Of a DNA stretch of 64,000 bases, positions 21,086 to 31,469 are shown piece by piece (the stretch's first letter is position 1; each line of letters starts with the position of its first letter). The position numbers and the translations under genes were made by a program. Source of the DNA: Nerophis ophidion (taxonomy: Eukaryota; Chordata; Actinopteri; Syngnathiformes; Syngnathidae); NCBI RefSeq assembly GCF_033978795.1, contig NC_084637.1:120001-184000 (forward strand), written 5' to 3'. The notes under the pieces were generated by a model. It ran no database searches, was not told where the DNA came from, and saw only the letters and a list, made by a program, of their open reading frames with translations.

Positions 21086-22338
21086 TCCGTGCTCTCCCGT
21101 CCAAAGGCAAAACCCAGTAACTCAATTTTGGTCAAAACTGAGTTACTAGGTGATGTGCTTTACATTAGTGTAAGCGAAATTGTAATTTGTTCCGTAAGTA
21201 AGCTGTTACGCGCATGGCAGGACCTAGCAACTACCAGAGTAACCGCGTAGATACACAAGAAAAACCTAGTATCTCAAGGGTATCTCTAGAAGTGAGTTAC
21301 TAGGTTCTGCTTTTGGTCACGGGAGTGCTCATCTCCTTGAATGTGATGTACCACCTATAACCATAGTTGCCAGCCTTGAGACCTCCGAATTTGGGAGATG
21401 GGTGAGGTGGGCGGGGTCGGGGTGGGCGATGCTGGGGTTAAGGGGCGAGGAGTATATTTATAGCTAGAATTCACTGAAATTCAAGTATTTCTTATTTATT
21501 AGGGGTTTGGGAAAAAAATCGATTTAAATCGTGATTCTCACGTTGTGCGATTCAGAATCGATTCTCTTTTTTTTTTTAAATCAATTATATGTATTTTTTA
21601 TTTTTTTATCAATCCCACAGAACAATACACAGCAATACCATAACAATGCAATCCAATTCCAAAACCGAACCTGACCCAGCAACACTCAACTACAATAAAC
21701 AGAGCAATTGAGAGGAGACACGAACACAACACAGAACAAACCAAAAGTAGTGAAACAAGAATGAATATTATCAACAACAGTATCAATATTAGTTATAATT
21801 TCAGCATAGCAGTGATTAAAAATCCCTCAATGACATTATCATTAGACATTTATAAAAATGTTAAAAAAGAACAATAGTGTCCCGGTGGCTTACACTTGCA
21901 TCGCATTTCATAAGCTTGACAACACACTGTGTCCAATATTTTCACAAAGATAAAATAAGTCATATTTTTGATCTTTTTAGTAGTTAAAACAAATGTACAT
22001 TATTGCAATCAGTTGGTAAAACATTGTCCTTTACAGTTATTAAAAGCTTTTTACAAAAATCTACTACTCTGCTTGCATGTCAGCAGACAGGGGTAGATCC
22101 TGCTGAAATCCTACGTATTGAATAATTAGAGAATCCTTTTAAATCGGGAAAAAATTGTTTTTGAATCGAGAATCGTGTTGAATTGAAAAAAAAAAAAGAT
22201 TTTGAATCGAATCGTGGGACACCCAAAGATTTGCAGCCCTAATGGATACTAATATCATTTATTACTTCGGTACTCTTGTGTTGTTCTGTATATTCTAGAG
22301 TATTTTGTATTTCTAAAGTGTTTTTGTATATTGTACAG
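21086..22338. other. Mostly degenerate DNA-element sequence, no gene
   Basis: The stretch 21499-22252 is bounded by ttaggggtttgggaaaaaaatcg and cacccaaagatttgcagccc, an imperfect inverted pair typical of an eroded hAT. The part 21380-21440 resembles the end of the cttgcc-type hAT (gagacctccgaatttgggag). The segment 21100-21330 has four copies of a motif like 'ctaggttctg / gagttactagg' in both orientations. No reading frame is convincing. Confidence 0.4.
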
Positions 22339-22920
22339 CAGGGGTCGGGAACCTTTTTGGCTGAGAGAGCCATGAAAGCCAAATTTTTTTTAAACGAATT
22401 TCTGTGAGAGCCATATAATATTTTTTAACACGGAATACAACTAAATGTGTACATTTTTAAGTAAGACAAACATTTTTACACTATAATAAGTCTCTTATTC
22501 TTTTCAATAACATTGTTATTCTGAAGTTAACCAATAATAAATAATATACTTCTTAATGCGACTTCTTGAGCAGGTGGGGTAGAAAAAGGATGGATGGATT
22601 AAAATGCATGAGAATATTTTATATTTTCAATGTTTTTAACACGTACTATGAATTGATTAACGTGGACCCCGATTTAAACAAGTTGAAAAACTTATTGGGG
22701 TGTTACCATTTAGTGGTCAATTGTACAGAATATGTACTGTACTGTGCAATCTACTAATAAAAGTTCCAATCAATCAATCAATCAATCAAATCTGTGATTA
22801 CCAGCATAATTATTAATTACTTATCGTGTTAAGCAATGTCCGCTAAGATTTATCTGAGAGCCAGATGCAGTCATCAAAAGAGCCACACATGGCTCCAGAG
22901 CCCCAGGTTCCTTACCCCTG
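22339..22920 (-). mobile_element. hAT element (gggaacct family), reverse
   Basis: Ends caggggtcgggaacct and aggttccttacccctg, perfect duplication ttgtacag (22331-22338 and 22921-22928). A LINE-type tail sequence (about 22625-22796) is inserted in it. Confidence 0.93.
22625..22796 (-). mobile_element. (TGAT)n-tailed retroposon fragment
   Basis: tattggggtgttaccattta, tggtcaattgtacagaat and ctactaataaaagttcc end in (CAAT)n. Complementary copies lie at 28020-28135 and 28709-28805. It is a 5'-truncated LINE or a SINE of a family I cannot name. Confidence 0.65.
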
Positions 22921-23047
22921 TTGTACAGGATTTTATAGTAGTCTATTTCAATTGTTAGTTTTTCTTTTATTATTGCCTTATTTATTTTACCCCATATTTG
23001 TTCCCACAAACGCACCTTAAATTGGAGTCTTTAATCTCGTTATATGC

Positions 23048-23749
23048 TGTCACGCCTATGGTTCATGTTTTGTTTTGGTCATGCTATGTTTAGTTTTTTT
23101 AGACATTTTAGTTCTGTTTTGCATTTCCTTGTTTGTCTTACCATGCCAACTGATTTAGTTTTCTGTCATGTCTGATCATAGGTTTTGTATGGCCATATTA
23201 CCCTGAGCATCCCCAATCTTATTTGTTCTCAAAGCTAAGCAGTGTCTGGCCTGGTTAGTACTTGGATGGGAGACTGCCTAGGAATACCAGGTGCTTTTGA
23301 CCCCTTTGGACTCTAAGTTCCTTTTTTTTTCACTCCCTGTTGTTACCATGACAACCTATCAGTTCACCTGTGTTGTCTCACACCTGTTTTCACTTATCAT
23401 GTTCATTATTTAAGCCACAGTTACCAGTTAGTCAGTCTGGCAACGTCACCTCATTCACACCCTTGATTATCTGTTTCATGCCTTGCAATGCTCTCCATTT
23501 TGTCCACGTAAGTTTTTGTTATTCATGCCACCGCGCAAGTGTTTTTGTTTCATGTTAGTCGTTTATAAGCCTTTGTGCTAGTCTTTTGTTTCATAGCCCA
23601 GTTTTTTGTACCGCCATTGTGTGCGCTTTTTGTTGGTTCCTGTTTTTAGTTTTAGTGTTAAAATAAAGATGTCTTTACCTTCACGCCGTTTCCACTCCAT
23701 TTGCTTTGCACCTCGGGAAAACAAACCAAGACCTAGTCCAAGCCTGACA
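23048..23749 (+). mobile_element. Solo LTR carrying a 5S rRNA-like insert
   Basis: Begins tgtcacgcctatgg and ends agtccaagcctgaca; flanked by the perfect 5-bp duplication tatgc (23043-23047 and 23750-23754). The 3' part has aataaag 85 bp before the end, fitting an LTR polyadenylation signal. A 5S rRNA-like stretch sits at 23182-23298. Interior genes are absent. Confidence 0.88.
23182..23298 (+). pseudogene. 5S rRNA pseudogene
   Basis: About 116 bp aligns from end to end with vertebrate 5S rRNA as I know it. Visible landmarks are ggccatattaccctgagcat, agctaagcagtgtctggcc, ggttagtacttggatggg, agactgcctaggaatacc and aggtgctttt. The internal control elements (A box, intermediate element, C box) are recognisable with single substitutions. 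The 5' end (gttttgta instead of gcctacg) and the first arm are damaged. It lies within an LTR, so it is an inserted copy, either a 5S-derived SINE head or a retro-copied 5S RNA. Confidence 0.85.
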
Positions 23750-24698
23750 TATGCAAATATAATGACAATAAAGTCTATTCCAGGGGTGTCAAACTCAAAT
23801 ACAGAGTGGGCCAAAATTTTAAACCGAACAAAGCCGCGGGCCAAGGTTGAACAAATTAATCTTTTAATAGGGACCCAAACAAGTTTTGCATTGAATATTG
23901 AACAAGCAAGGCTTATATAACTTTATAGTTGAGTTTCAAAAAATAATAACAATAATTAAAAAATATCAATGGCATATCAAATAAAATTTTAATAAAAATT
24001 TAATGCCTCTTTTCTATTTGCAGCCTTCTGAGGTAAATATCAAAATAAACTTTTTCCAAAGGCCAATAAAGTAAAATATTGAGACTAAAATAACAAAAAA
24101 GAATGAATCAAACATTCAAGCCTTGAAGTAGCAAGAGAAAGTGAATGAATAAAACTTTATTTATTGCTCAGTTTGCTACACTGATTTGCTTTAACAACGC
24201 TTATACAACCTAATAGTGCAAAATCAACTTTCAAAAAACAAACGAAAAAACATCACAGAAATAACATTTAAATAAAAAATGTAATGCCTCTTCTGAGGTA
24301 AATATCAACATTAACTTTTTCCACTAGCTAATAAATTTGAAAATACAATAACAATGAGGTGGGTGGCGGGGTTTGGTGGTAGCGGGGATGGATATTGTAG
24401 CGTCCCGGAAGAGTTAGTGCTGCAAGGGGTTCTGGGTATTTGTTCTGGTGTGTTCATGTTGTGTTTCGGTGCGGTTGTTCACCCGAATTGTGGTTGTCAT
24501 TCTTGTCTGGTCAGGGTTCACAGTGTGGCGCATATTTGTAACAGTGTTGACGTTGTTTATACGGCCACTCTGTGTGACCTGTATGGCTGTTGATCAAATA
24601 TGCTTGGCATTCACTTTTGTGTGTGTGTGTGTACAAGCCGCATATACTATGTAACTTGGCCGGCACGCTGTATGTATAGAGGAAAAGCGGACATAACG

Positions 24699-25207
24699 TA
24701 GGTTCCAGCTCGTGGTGCCCAAGACCAGACTTAAGACCAGGGGAGACAGGGCCTTCTCTGTGGTCGGCCCTAAGCTCTGGAACACTCTGCCGCTCCATGT
24801 TCAAACTGCTTCCACAGTGGAGTTTTTTAAGTCTCGTCTTAAGACCCACTTTTATTCTTTGGCTTTTAACACTACGTGAGTTGTGTGGTCCTCTGTTCTC
24901 TGTTGTCATCTGTTTTTTTATACACTTTGATTTCTATTTTACTGTTTTAATTGATTTCACCCTTTAAAATAATTTTTAATCATATTCGTTTTTATATTGT
25001 TTTTATTGGTTTTATATTCACTTATTTTTTGTTTTTATTCAGTCATTGGTGGAGCATAATATATATATATATATATATACTTTTTTTAAATTTTATTTTA
25101 TTTATTTATTTATTTTTTTTTTACAATTGTTTTTAACATGGCTGTGCAGCACTTTGGAAACGTTATTGTTGTTTTAATGTGCTATATAAATAAAGTGGAT
25201 TGGATTG
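24699..25207 (+). mobile_element. 5'-truncated CR1/L2-group LINE nested in hAT
   Basis: Begins with coding sequence and ends with tataaataaagtggattgg, a short tandem (ATTGG) tail. The 3' UTR contains a (TA)n tract at about 25063. It has a different 3' end from the (TGAT)n-tailed LINE of the window, hence a different subfamily. Confidence 0.8.
24709..24879 (+). pseudogene. LINE reverse-transcriptase protein, C-terminal tail
   Basis: Fifty-odd codons before a stop at 24877-24879 encode the conserved end of the CR1/L2-group LINE ORF2 product. Visible are RGDRAFSVVGPKLWNTLPLH followed by a segment ending in FKSRLKTHFYSLAF. All enzymatic domains are missing. The same C-terminal motif (AFSV...LWN.LP...FK..LKT.L) occurs at 25899-26198 and 40503-40832. 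Confidence 0.85.
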
Positions 25208-25888
25208 TGGAGAACGCTAAAGGCAGTGCCTTTAAGGCACGACCCCAATATTGTTGTCCGGGGAGAAATTCGGGAGAATGGTTGCAGTGGGAAATTTTCA
25301 GGTGGGGCACTGAACTTCGGAAGTCTCCCTGGAAAATCAGGAGGGTTGGCAAGTATAAGTATAAGCGGTGTATGCCGTGTCACAGCGGCACCACCGCTGC
25401 ATAATACCGGCGGGCCAGCTCTAATGTTAATTTGATATTGCCTCAAGGGCCAAATGAAATTACACGGCGGGCCGGATTTGGCCCACGGGCCAGAGTTTGA
25501 CACCCATGGTCTATTCTATTCTATTCTAATACCAGTATACTGTACAACCCTACACAACTGTTAAGTTAAGGAAATGGTAAATGGTAGGGATGCACCGATT
25601 AATCGGTAACCGAATATATTCGGCCGAATATGGCAAAAAAAGCCGCATTCGGCCTTCGGTGGAATGAGTTAAAAACAAGGCCGAATAGTGGCGTGTGCCG
25701 CAATTTTTGGACGCGGTGACGCAATCAACCAACGTGCAGTGACGCGGTGACGTTGGGATATGTTGTGTACCTGTATAAGTGTATGAGGTTACAAGCACAC
25801 ACTTATTGAGATTTACTTGAGCCTTCTGTTTACATTATTAGCATATCTACTGTGGCTAAGCAGACTTTTGCCAAAAGGACAATAATTC

Positions 25889-26750
25889 ATGGCTTCCTGT
25901 GCACTTAAGATGTGACTTTAAGGTTTTACTACTTACGTATAAAATACTACACGGTCTAGCTCCAGCCTATCTTGCCGATTGTATTGTACCATATGTCTCG
26001 GCAAGAAATCTGCGTTCAAAAGACTCCGGCTTATTAGTGATTCCTAGAGCCCAAAAAAAGTCTGCGGGCTATAGAGCGTTTTCTGTTCGGGCTCCAGTAC
26101 TCTGGAATGCCCTCCCGGTAACAGTTCGAGATGCTACCTCAGTAGAAGCATTTAAGTTTCACCTTAAAACTCATCTGTATACTCTAGCCTTTAAATAGAC
26201 CTCCTTTTTAGACCAGTTGATCTGCCGCTTCTTTTCTTTCTCCTATGTCCCCCCCTCCCTTGTGGAGGGGGTCCGGTCCGATGACCATGGATGAAGTACT
26301 GGCTGTCCAGAGTCGAGACCCAGGATGGACCGCTCGCCTGTATCGGTTGGGGACATCTCTACGCTGCTGATCCGCTTGAGATGGTTTCCTGTGGACGGGA
26401 CTCTCGCTGCTGTCTTGGATCCGCTTGAACTGAACTCTCGCGGCTGTGTTGGAGCCACTATGGATTGAACTTTCACAGTATCATGTTAGACCCGCTCGAC
26501 ATCCATTGCTTTCGGTCCCCTAGAGGGGGGGTTGCCCACATCTGAGGTCCTCTCCAAGGTTTCTCATAGTCAGCATTGTCACTGGCGTCCCACTGGATGT
26601 GAATTCTCCCTGCCCACTGGGTGTGAGTTTTCCTTGCCCTTTTGTGGGTTCTTCCGAGGATGTTGTAGTCGTAATGATTTGTGCAGTCCTTTGAGACATT
26701 TGTGATTTGGGGCTATATAAATAAACATTGATTGATTGATTGATTGATTG
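25889..26750 (+). mobile_element. 5'-truncated CR1/L2-group LINE, (TGAT)n tail
   Basis: Reference copy for this family in the window: coding tail 25899-26198, then about 500 bp of 3' UTR with a G-run next to ccccctccacaagg-type repeats, ending ggggctatataaataaac and (ATTG)n. Other copies are at 11623 (+), 12164 (-), 39959 (-), 46456 (-) and 54261 (-). Confidence 0.88.
25899..26198 (+). pseudogene. LINE reverse-transcriptase protein, C-terminal fragment
   Basis: A 99-codon open frame. It starts within the conserved CDFKVLLLTYKILHGLAPAY region and ends at the authentic stop after a segment reading FKFHLKTHLYTLAF. In between it has AFSVRAPVLWNALPVTVRD. This is the thumb/C-terminal part of a CR1/L2-group LINE ORF2 protein; endonuclease and polymerase domains lie in the lost 5' part. 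The frame is intact, indicating a young insertion. Confidence 0.85.
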
Positions 26751-27071
26751 TGGGTTTATCCACTTTAATGCACTTTATTTTTTTTGTGGAATGCATGTTT
26801 TGTTCGAAGGCCTAACATAAATGAAAAACTTTGTGCTTTTTTTGAAAAGCAAAGGCTACTGGAACATTAAAAAAATGTCAATATTCAATAGAAAAATACT
26901 TTTTTTGAAAAACATGTCTCAATATTTATTCTAGGCTATTTATGCAATTTTTAAAAAATTATGAAAAACTGCATTCATTATTCGGTATTCGGCCTTCGGC
27001 GAAGCGTTTAAATTTTATTCGGCTTCGGCTTCGGCCACAAATTTTCATTTCGGTGCATCCCTAGTAAATGG

Positions 27072-27638
27072 ATTACACTTGTATAGAGCTTTTCCGCCTT
27101 CAAGGTACTCAAAGCGCCAAGGGATGTTTCAGTGTTTGCTCGACGTGTGAAATGTTGCCGTTTCACTGTCGAAAGTGCAAAAGCTGTCTGAAAATATTCC
27201 ATGTTGAAACCATAAACATGTTATTTGGCCAGAGAGCAGTCCAGGCTGCCCTCTCGGACCCGTTACCACCGCAACCGCGTCAAAAGTGGCTGGCACAGGC
27301 GAGACCAACAGGCGGCCGCCCGGTACGCTTGCAGATGGTTGGGCGGTCAGAACAAGCTGTGAGAATGCACCCCGTGCCGTGCATACGCGCACACAACACC
27401 CCGCCATCGCTTTGTGTGTTATCAACTTGGCAGACTCCATGTTGTTCTCTGATGGGCTAATTACAGTAGTGTTGTGCTGCAGGAAGTCGCGCTCCTCAAG
27501 TCGGCGTGTTGTTGTCAAGGTAGACACCGTATTTGGGTGTTAATTAGCTGTAAATGACATATATTTTCAAGCAGCTGGGCCAACAAGAAGGATGTATACC
27601 CCCCTCCCCTAAGGTTTCCTACTAACGCATAACTTTAA
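27072..27638. other. Low-repeat island, no gene recognised
   Basis: Apart from the first 60 bp no phrase recurs. The 130-132-codon frames on both strands overlap each other and have no known domain. tgatgggctaattacag and gggtgttaattagctgtaaatg (about 27450-27560) are homeodomain-like. Candidate regulatory DNA. Confidence 0.35.
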
Positions 27639-28018
27639 AGGCCTACTGAAACCCAGAGGTGGGTAGAGTAGCCAGAAATTGTACTCAAGTAAGAGTACTG
27701 TTACTTTAGAGATGTATTACTCAAGTAAAACTAAGGAGTAGTCATCCAAATATTTACTTGAGTAAAAGTAAAAAGTATGTTGTGAAAAAACTACTCAAGT
27801 ACTGAGTAACTGATGAGTAACCTGTTTGTTTAATGATTACGGCAACAAATAATGCACAAAAACATAAAAATAGCAATGAGCAAATTCATAGCCGGGAATA
27901 GCTCTTAAGCAACTAAAACAATAATATATATTAAATTATAATACATTAAAATAAAAAAAAATTAAGGCAAATTGAGCCACAATAACTTAACAGCACCATG
28001 GGCTCAGTAGGCATTCAT

Positions 28019-28019
<1 letters not shown>

Positions 28020-28050
<31 letters not shown>

Positions 28051-28135
28051 ACTTTTATTAGTAGATTGTACAGTACATATTCCGTACAATTGACCACTAA
28101 ATGGTAACACCCCAATAAGTTTTTCAACATTAATC
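28020..28135 (+). mobile_element. (TGAT)n-tailed retroposon fragment
   Basis: (TGAT)n then gaaacttttattagtagattg and accactaaatggtaacaccc; the complement of the piece at 22625-22796. Confidence 0.7.
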
Positions 28136-28200
28136 AATTTCTTAATAAATGACCAAGTCGAGGTGATCTACCTCATATATACATACACACACAACATACC

Positions 28201-28239
<39 letters not shown>

Positions 28240-28708
28240 ATGTAGTTATTTATTTTGCCGTTTTTGTTGACATGTTAAAGGTGTTTTAATGATTAAACAT
28301 GCATGTTTAACATATAGATTCCTATCTTACATGAAGACAAGAATATAAGTCGGTGTATTACCTGATTCTGATGACTTGTATTGATTGGAATCAGACAGTA
28401 TTGCTTATAATGTCCACATTTTCAAATGGAGGAGAAAAAAAGTTCCTATTTTCTGTCTAATACCACATGAAAGTCGTTGGTTTTTGGCATCTTATTTGTC
28501 CAGCTTCCATATTTGTTTTTATACAAGAAATACATTGGCGGCAAACTCCGTAGCTTGCTCGCTTGTTTGCGCTGGCTTTCGGAGACTCTTATTTTGTTAG
28601 CGATGGAGCGGCGCTTTTATTGTGAAGACAGGAACTGTGCGATCAGTCTTTAGGCTTTTGACGGGAAGTACGGTTGAAATAAAAAGTGTCTTTTTTCCTT
28701 TACACTTT

Positions 28709-28805
28709 TGACTGATTGATTGAAACTTTTATTAGTAGATTGCACAGTACAGTACATATTATGCACAATTGACCACTAAATGGTAACACCCCAATAAGTT
28801 TTTCA
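28709..28805 (+). mobile_element. (TGAT)n-tailed retroposon fragment
   Basis: Second copy within the same hAT; same landmarks as 28020-28135 with a duplicated cagta. Shorter tail. Confidence 0.7.
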
Positions 28806-29584
28806 ACTTTTTTAAGTCGGATTTGACGTGTGATGGTCACGTGACCGCCTGGTTTTGTTTGATTGGTCCAACGTCACCAGTGACTGCATTTGATTGGCGA
28901 AACGCAGGCATGCGTAGTTCCTACTTTGAATGCGTGTCTGACAAAATCAAAACAAACAAAGCGTGCATCAACAGATCTATAAAAAAAAGTAGCGAGTAAC
29001 GAGCTGATTGTAGATAAATGGAGCGGAGTAAAAGTAGCGTTTCTTCTCTATAAATATACTCAAGTAAAAGTATGTTGCATAAAAACTCCTCTTAGAAGTA
29101 CAATTTATCCCAAAAGTTACTCAAGTAGATGTAACGGAGTAAATGTAGCGCGTTACTACCCACCTCTACTGAAACCCACTACTACCGACCACGCAGTCTG
29201 ATAGTTTATATATCAATGATGAAATATTAACATTGCAACACATGCCAATACGGCCGAAATAGTTTACTAAATTGCAATTTTTAATTCCGCACGGGGTATC
29301 CTGTTGAAAACATCGCGGTATGATGTCATGTGTCCGGTGACGTCACGGATTTTAGCGGACATTTTGATCCAGCACCGATCACAGCTACAGTGGGTCAAAA
29401 AAGTATTTAGTCAGCCACCAATTGTGCAAGTTCTCCCACTTAAAATGATGACAGAGGTCTGTAATTTTCATCATAGGTACACTTCAACTGTGAGAGACAG
29501 AATGTGAAAAAAAAATCCAGGAATTCACATTGTAGGAATTTTAAAGAATTTATTTGTAAATTATGGTGGAAAATAAGTATTTGG

Positions 29585-29767
29585 TCAACAAATCAAAGCT
29601 CTCACTGATGGAAGGAGGTTTTGGCTCAAAATCTCACGATACATGGCCCCATTCATTCTTTTCTTAACACGGATCAATAGTCCTGTCCCCTTAGCAGAAA
29701 AACAGCCCCAAAGCATGATGTTTCCACCCCCATGCTTCACAGTAGGTATGGTGTTCTTGGGATGCAA
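29585..29767 (-). pseudogene. Tc1 transposase fragment (left arm)
   Basis: Mirror image of 29932-30114, with the same KHGGGNIMLWGCFSAKGTG landmark. It differs by a few residues (RVKKRMNGAM rather than RVKERMNRAM), so the arms have diverged slightly since the inversion. Confidence 0.85.
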
Positions 29768-29931
29768 CTCAGTATTCTTCTTCCTCCAAACACGACGAGT
29801 TGAGTTTATACCAAAATGGATACATGGATGATACAGCAGAGGATTGGGAGAATTTCACGTGGTCAGATGAAACCAAAATATAACTTTTTGGTATAAACTC
29901 AACTCGTCGTGTTTGGAGGAAGAATACTGAG

Positions 29932-30114
29932 TTGCATCCCAAGAACACCACACCTACTGTGAAGCATGGGGGTGGAAACATCATGCTTTGGGGCTGTTTT
30001 TCTGCTAAGGGGACAGGACGATTGATCCGTGTTAAGGAAAGAATGAATAGGGCCATGTATCGTGAGATTTTGAGCCAAAATCTCTTTCTATCAGTGAGAG
30101 CTTTGAATGGTTGA
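29932..30114 (+). pseudogene. Tc1 transposase fragment (right arm)
   Basis: Sixty codons encode the central DDE region of a Tc1 transposase, with the landmark KHGGGNIMLWGCFSAKGTG. The catalytic Asp of the motif after it and the terminal Glu are absent. The mirrored copy in the left arm is on the minus strand at 29585-29767. Confidence 0.85.
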
Positions 30115-31163
30115 CCAAATACTTATTTTCCACCATAACTTACAAATAAATTCTTTAAAATTCCAACAATGTGAATTCCTGGATGTTTTTTTCACATTCT
30201 GTCTCTCACAGTTGAAGTGTACCTATGATGAAAATTACAGACCTCTGTCATCATTTTAATTGGGAGAACTTGCACAATCGGTGGCTGACTAAATAATTTT
30301 TTGCCTCACTGAATAAGTGGTCTGCTTTAATCACATAAATACACAGTATTCCGGACATCTGTGTTGCTGAATCTTTTGCAATTTGTTCAATTAATAATGG
30401 AGACGTCAAGGAAGAAAGATGTAGGTGGGAAGCGATGTATTGCGGCCGCCTTTAGCAACACAAACAAAGAAAGTGTTTCCTTGTTTACATTCGGCTATTA
30501 CCATAGACATGAGCGGAGAGTTTGCGTCGTTCCTCCTGCAGCTGTGGACTCTTTTGCCTCCTCCCACCGGATGCTTACACCGTGGTGGGAAAAAAAAGTA
30601 TCTCAGCCCGGCTGTCTTACCTCGTCGAGAAACGTGGCTTCCCTCGGAGACACCACACCCGTGGCCACACCCCTCCGACTTTCAGGTAGCACCATATAAT
30701 CTCACTAAAACACTAGTAACACAATAAGCAGATAAGGGATTTTCCTGAATTATCCTAGTAAATGTGTTTAATAACATCTGAATCGCTCCCACTGCCCTCG
30801 TCTTTTATTTTATTTTTTTTCTAGTCCTTCACTCTCACTATCCTCATCCACGAATCTTTCATCCTCGCTCAAATTAATGGGGAAATAGTCGCTTTTTCGG
30901 TCCGAATCACTCTCGCTGCTGGTGGCCATGATTATAAACAATGTTCAGACGTGAGGAGCTCCACAACCCGTGACGTCACGCGCACATCGTCTGCTACTTC
31001 CGGTACAGGCAAGGCTTTTTATTAGCTTTTTTAATCGTCGATGTTCTCTACTAAATCCTTTCAGCAAAAATATGGCAATATCGCGAAATGATCAAGTATG
31101 ACACATAGAATGGACCTGCTATCCCCGTTTGAATAAGAAAATCTCATTTCAGTAGGCCTTTAA

Positions 31164-31469
31164 AAAAAAAAATTAAAAATGACACACAGATTAGTTGTTA
31201 TGAGCATCTCATTCCTGGCGCGGTAAGACAAACAAGGATTTGAGTGACAGGTGTATGCCGTTAGCAGGCGCCGGCGACAGTCATCCTGCTGCCTCGCAAG
31301 CTGCTCCTGCTGCTGCTCTGCTGGGAGAGAGCAGGCTGGCCACTTGTAGCCAGGTGCCTTCCACCATCAACAGCACCCGCTATTTCACCCCCGATCTTCC
31401 TGCTTCCTGTCATTTCCTCCATTTAATGTTTCTTTCTTCACTTCCTTGTTTTTTTTCTTCTCTATATTA
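31164..31469. other. Short low-repeat stretch, no gene
   Basis: Contains a GC-rich part with gctgctcctgctgctgctctgctggg. A 97-codon frame here runs into the neighbouring transposon and is not credible. No recurring phrase. Confidence 0.3.

Larger units (their letters stand above)
23781..25508 (+). mobile_element. hAT element (gtgtcaaactc family) with nested LINE end
   Basis: Ends caggggtgtcaaactc and gagtttgacacccatg, perfect duplication gtctattc (23773-23780 and 25509-25516). Interior matches the 829-bp copy at 62718, but it is larger because of an internal repetition near 23990-24350 and a LINE insertion at 24699-25207. Confidence 0.93.
25585..27063 (+). mobile_element. hAT-type element with nested LINE
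   Basis: Ends tagggatgcaccgatt and tcggtgcatcccta are inverted copies, flanked by the perfect 8-bp duplication gtaaatgg (25577-25584 and 27064-27071). The two subterminal regions are rich in ttcggcc/ggccgaa motifs in opposite orientation, likely transposase binding sites. No transposase frame remains. A LINE (about 25889-26750) is inserted in it. Confidence 0.9.
27655..29167. mobile_element. hAT element (agaggtgggtag ends)
   Basis: Ends agaggtgggtagagt and gcgttactacccacctct, flanked by actgaaaccc on both sides (27645-27654 and 29168-29177); the true 8-bp duplication lies within these 10 bases. Subterminal regions contain many tactcaagtaa/ttacttgagta motifs in both orientations, likely transposase binding sites. 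Two (TGAT)n-tailed retroposon pieces (28020-28135 and 28709-28805) and a (TA)n tract lie inside. Confidence 0.88.
29388..30311. mobile_element. Palindromic (foldback) Tc1 transposon
   Basis: Starts cagtgggtcaaaaaagtat after TA and ends with its inverted copy gcctcactg. The two halves, 29388-29819 and 29889-30311, are near-perfect inverted copies of each other, each holding the Tc1 terminal repeat and the same piece of transposase gene. The spacer of about 70 bp is also transposase-derived (tggtcagatgaaaccaaaat). The element is thus an inverted dimer of a Tc1 3' half. Confidence 0.88.
27639..31159. mobile_element. TTAA-flanked element, AGGCCTACTGAAA ends, copy 2
   Basis: Ends aggcctactgaaa and tttcagtaggcct, TTAA on both sides (27635-27638 and 31160-31163). 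Its own sequence is split by a hAT (27655-29167) and a palindromic Tc1 (29388-30311). The right half contains gtgacgtcacg-type sites and the landmark gacacatagaatggacctgc. Confidence 0.88.

Noticed and set aside
27129..27527. 132-codon minus-strand and 130-codon plus-strand frames
   Set aside because: Mutually overlapping, no domain, in a GC-richer unique segment where long chance frames are expected.
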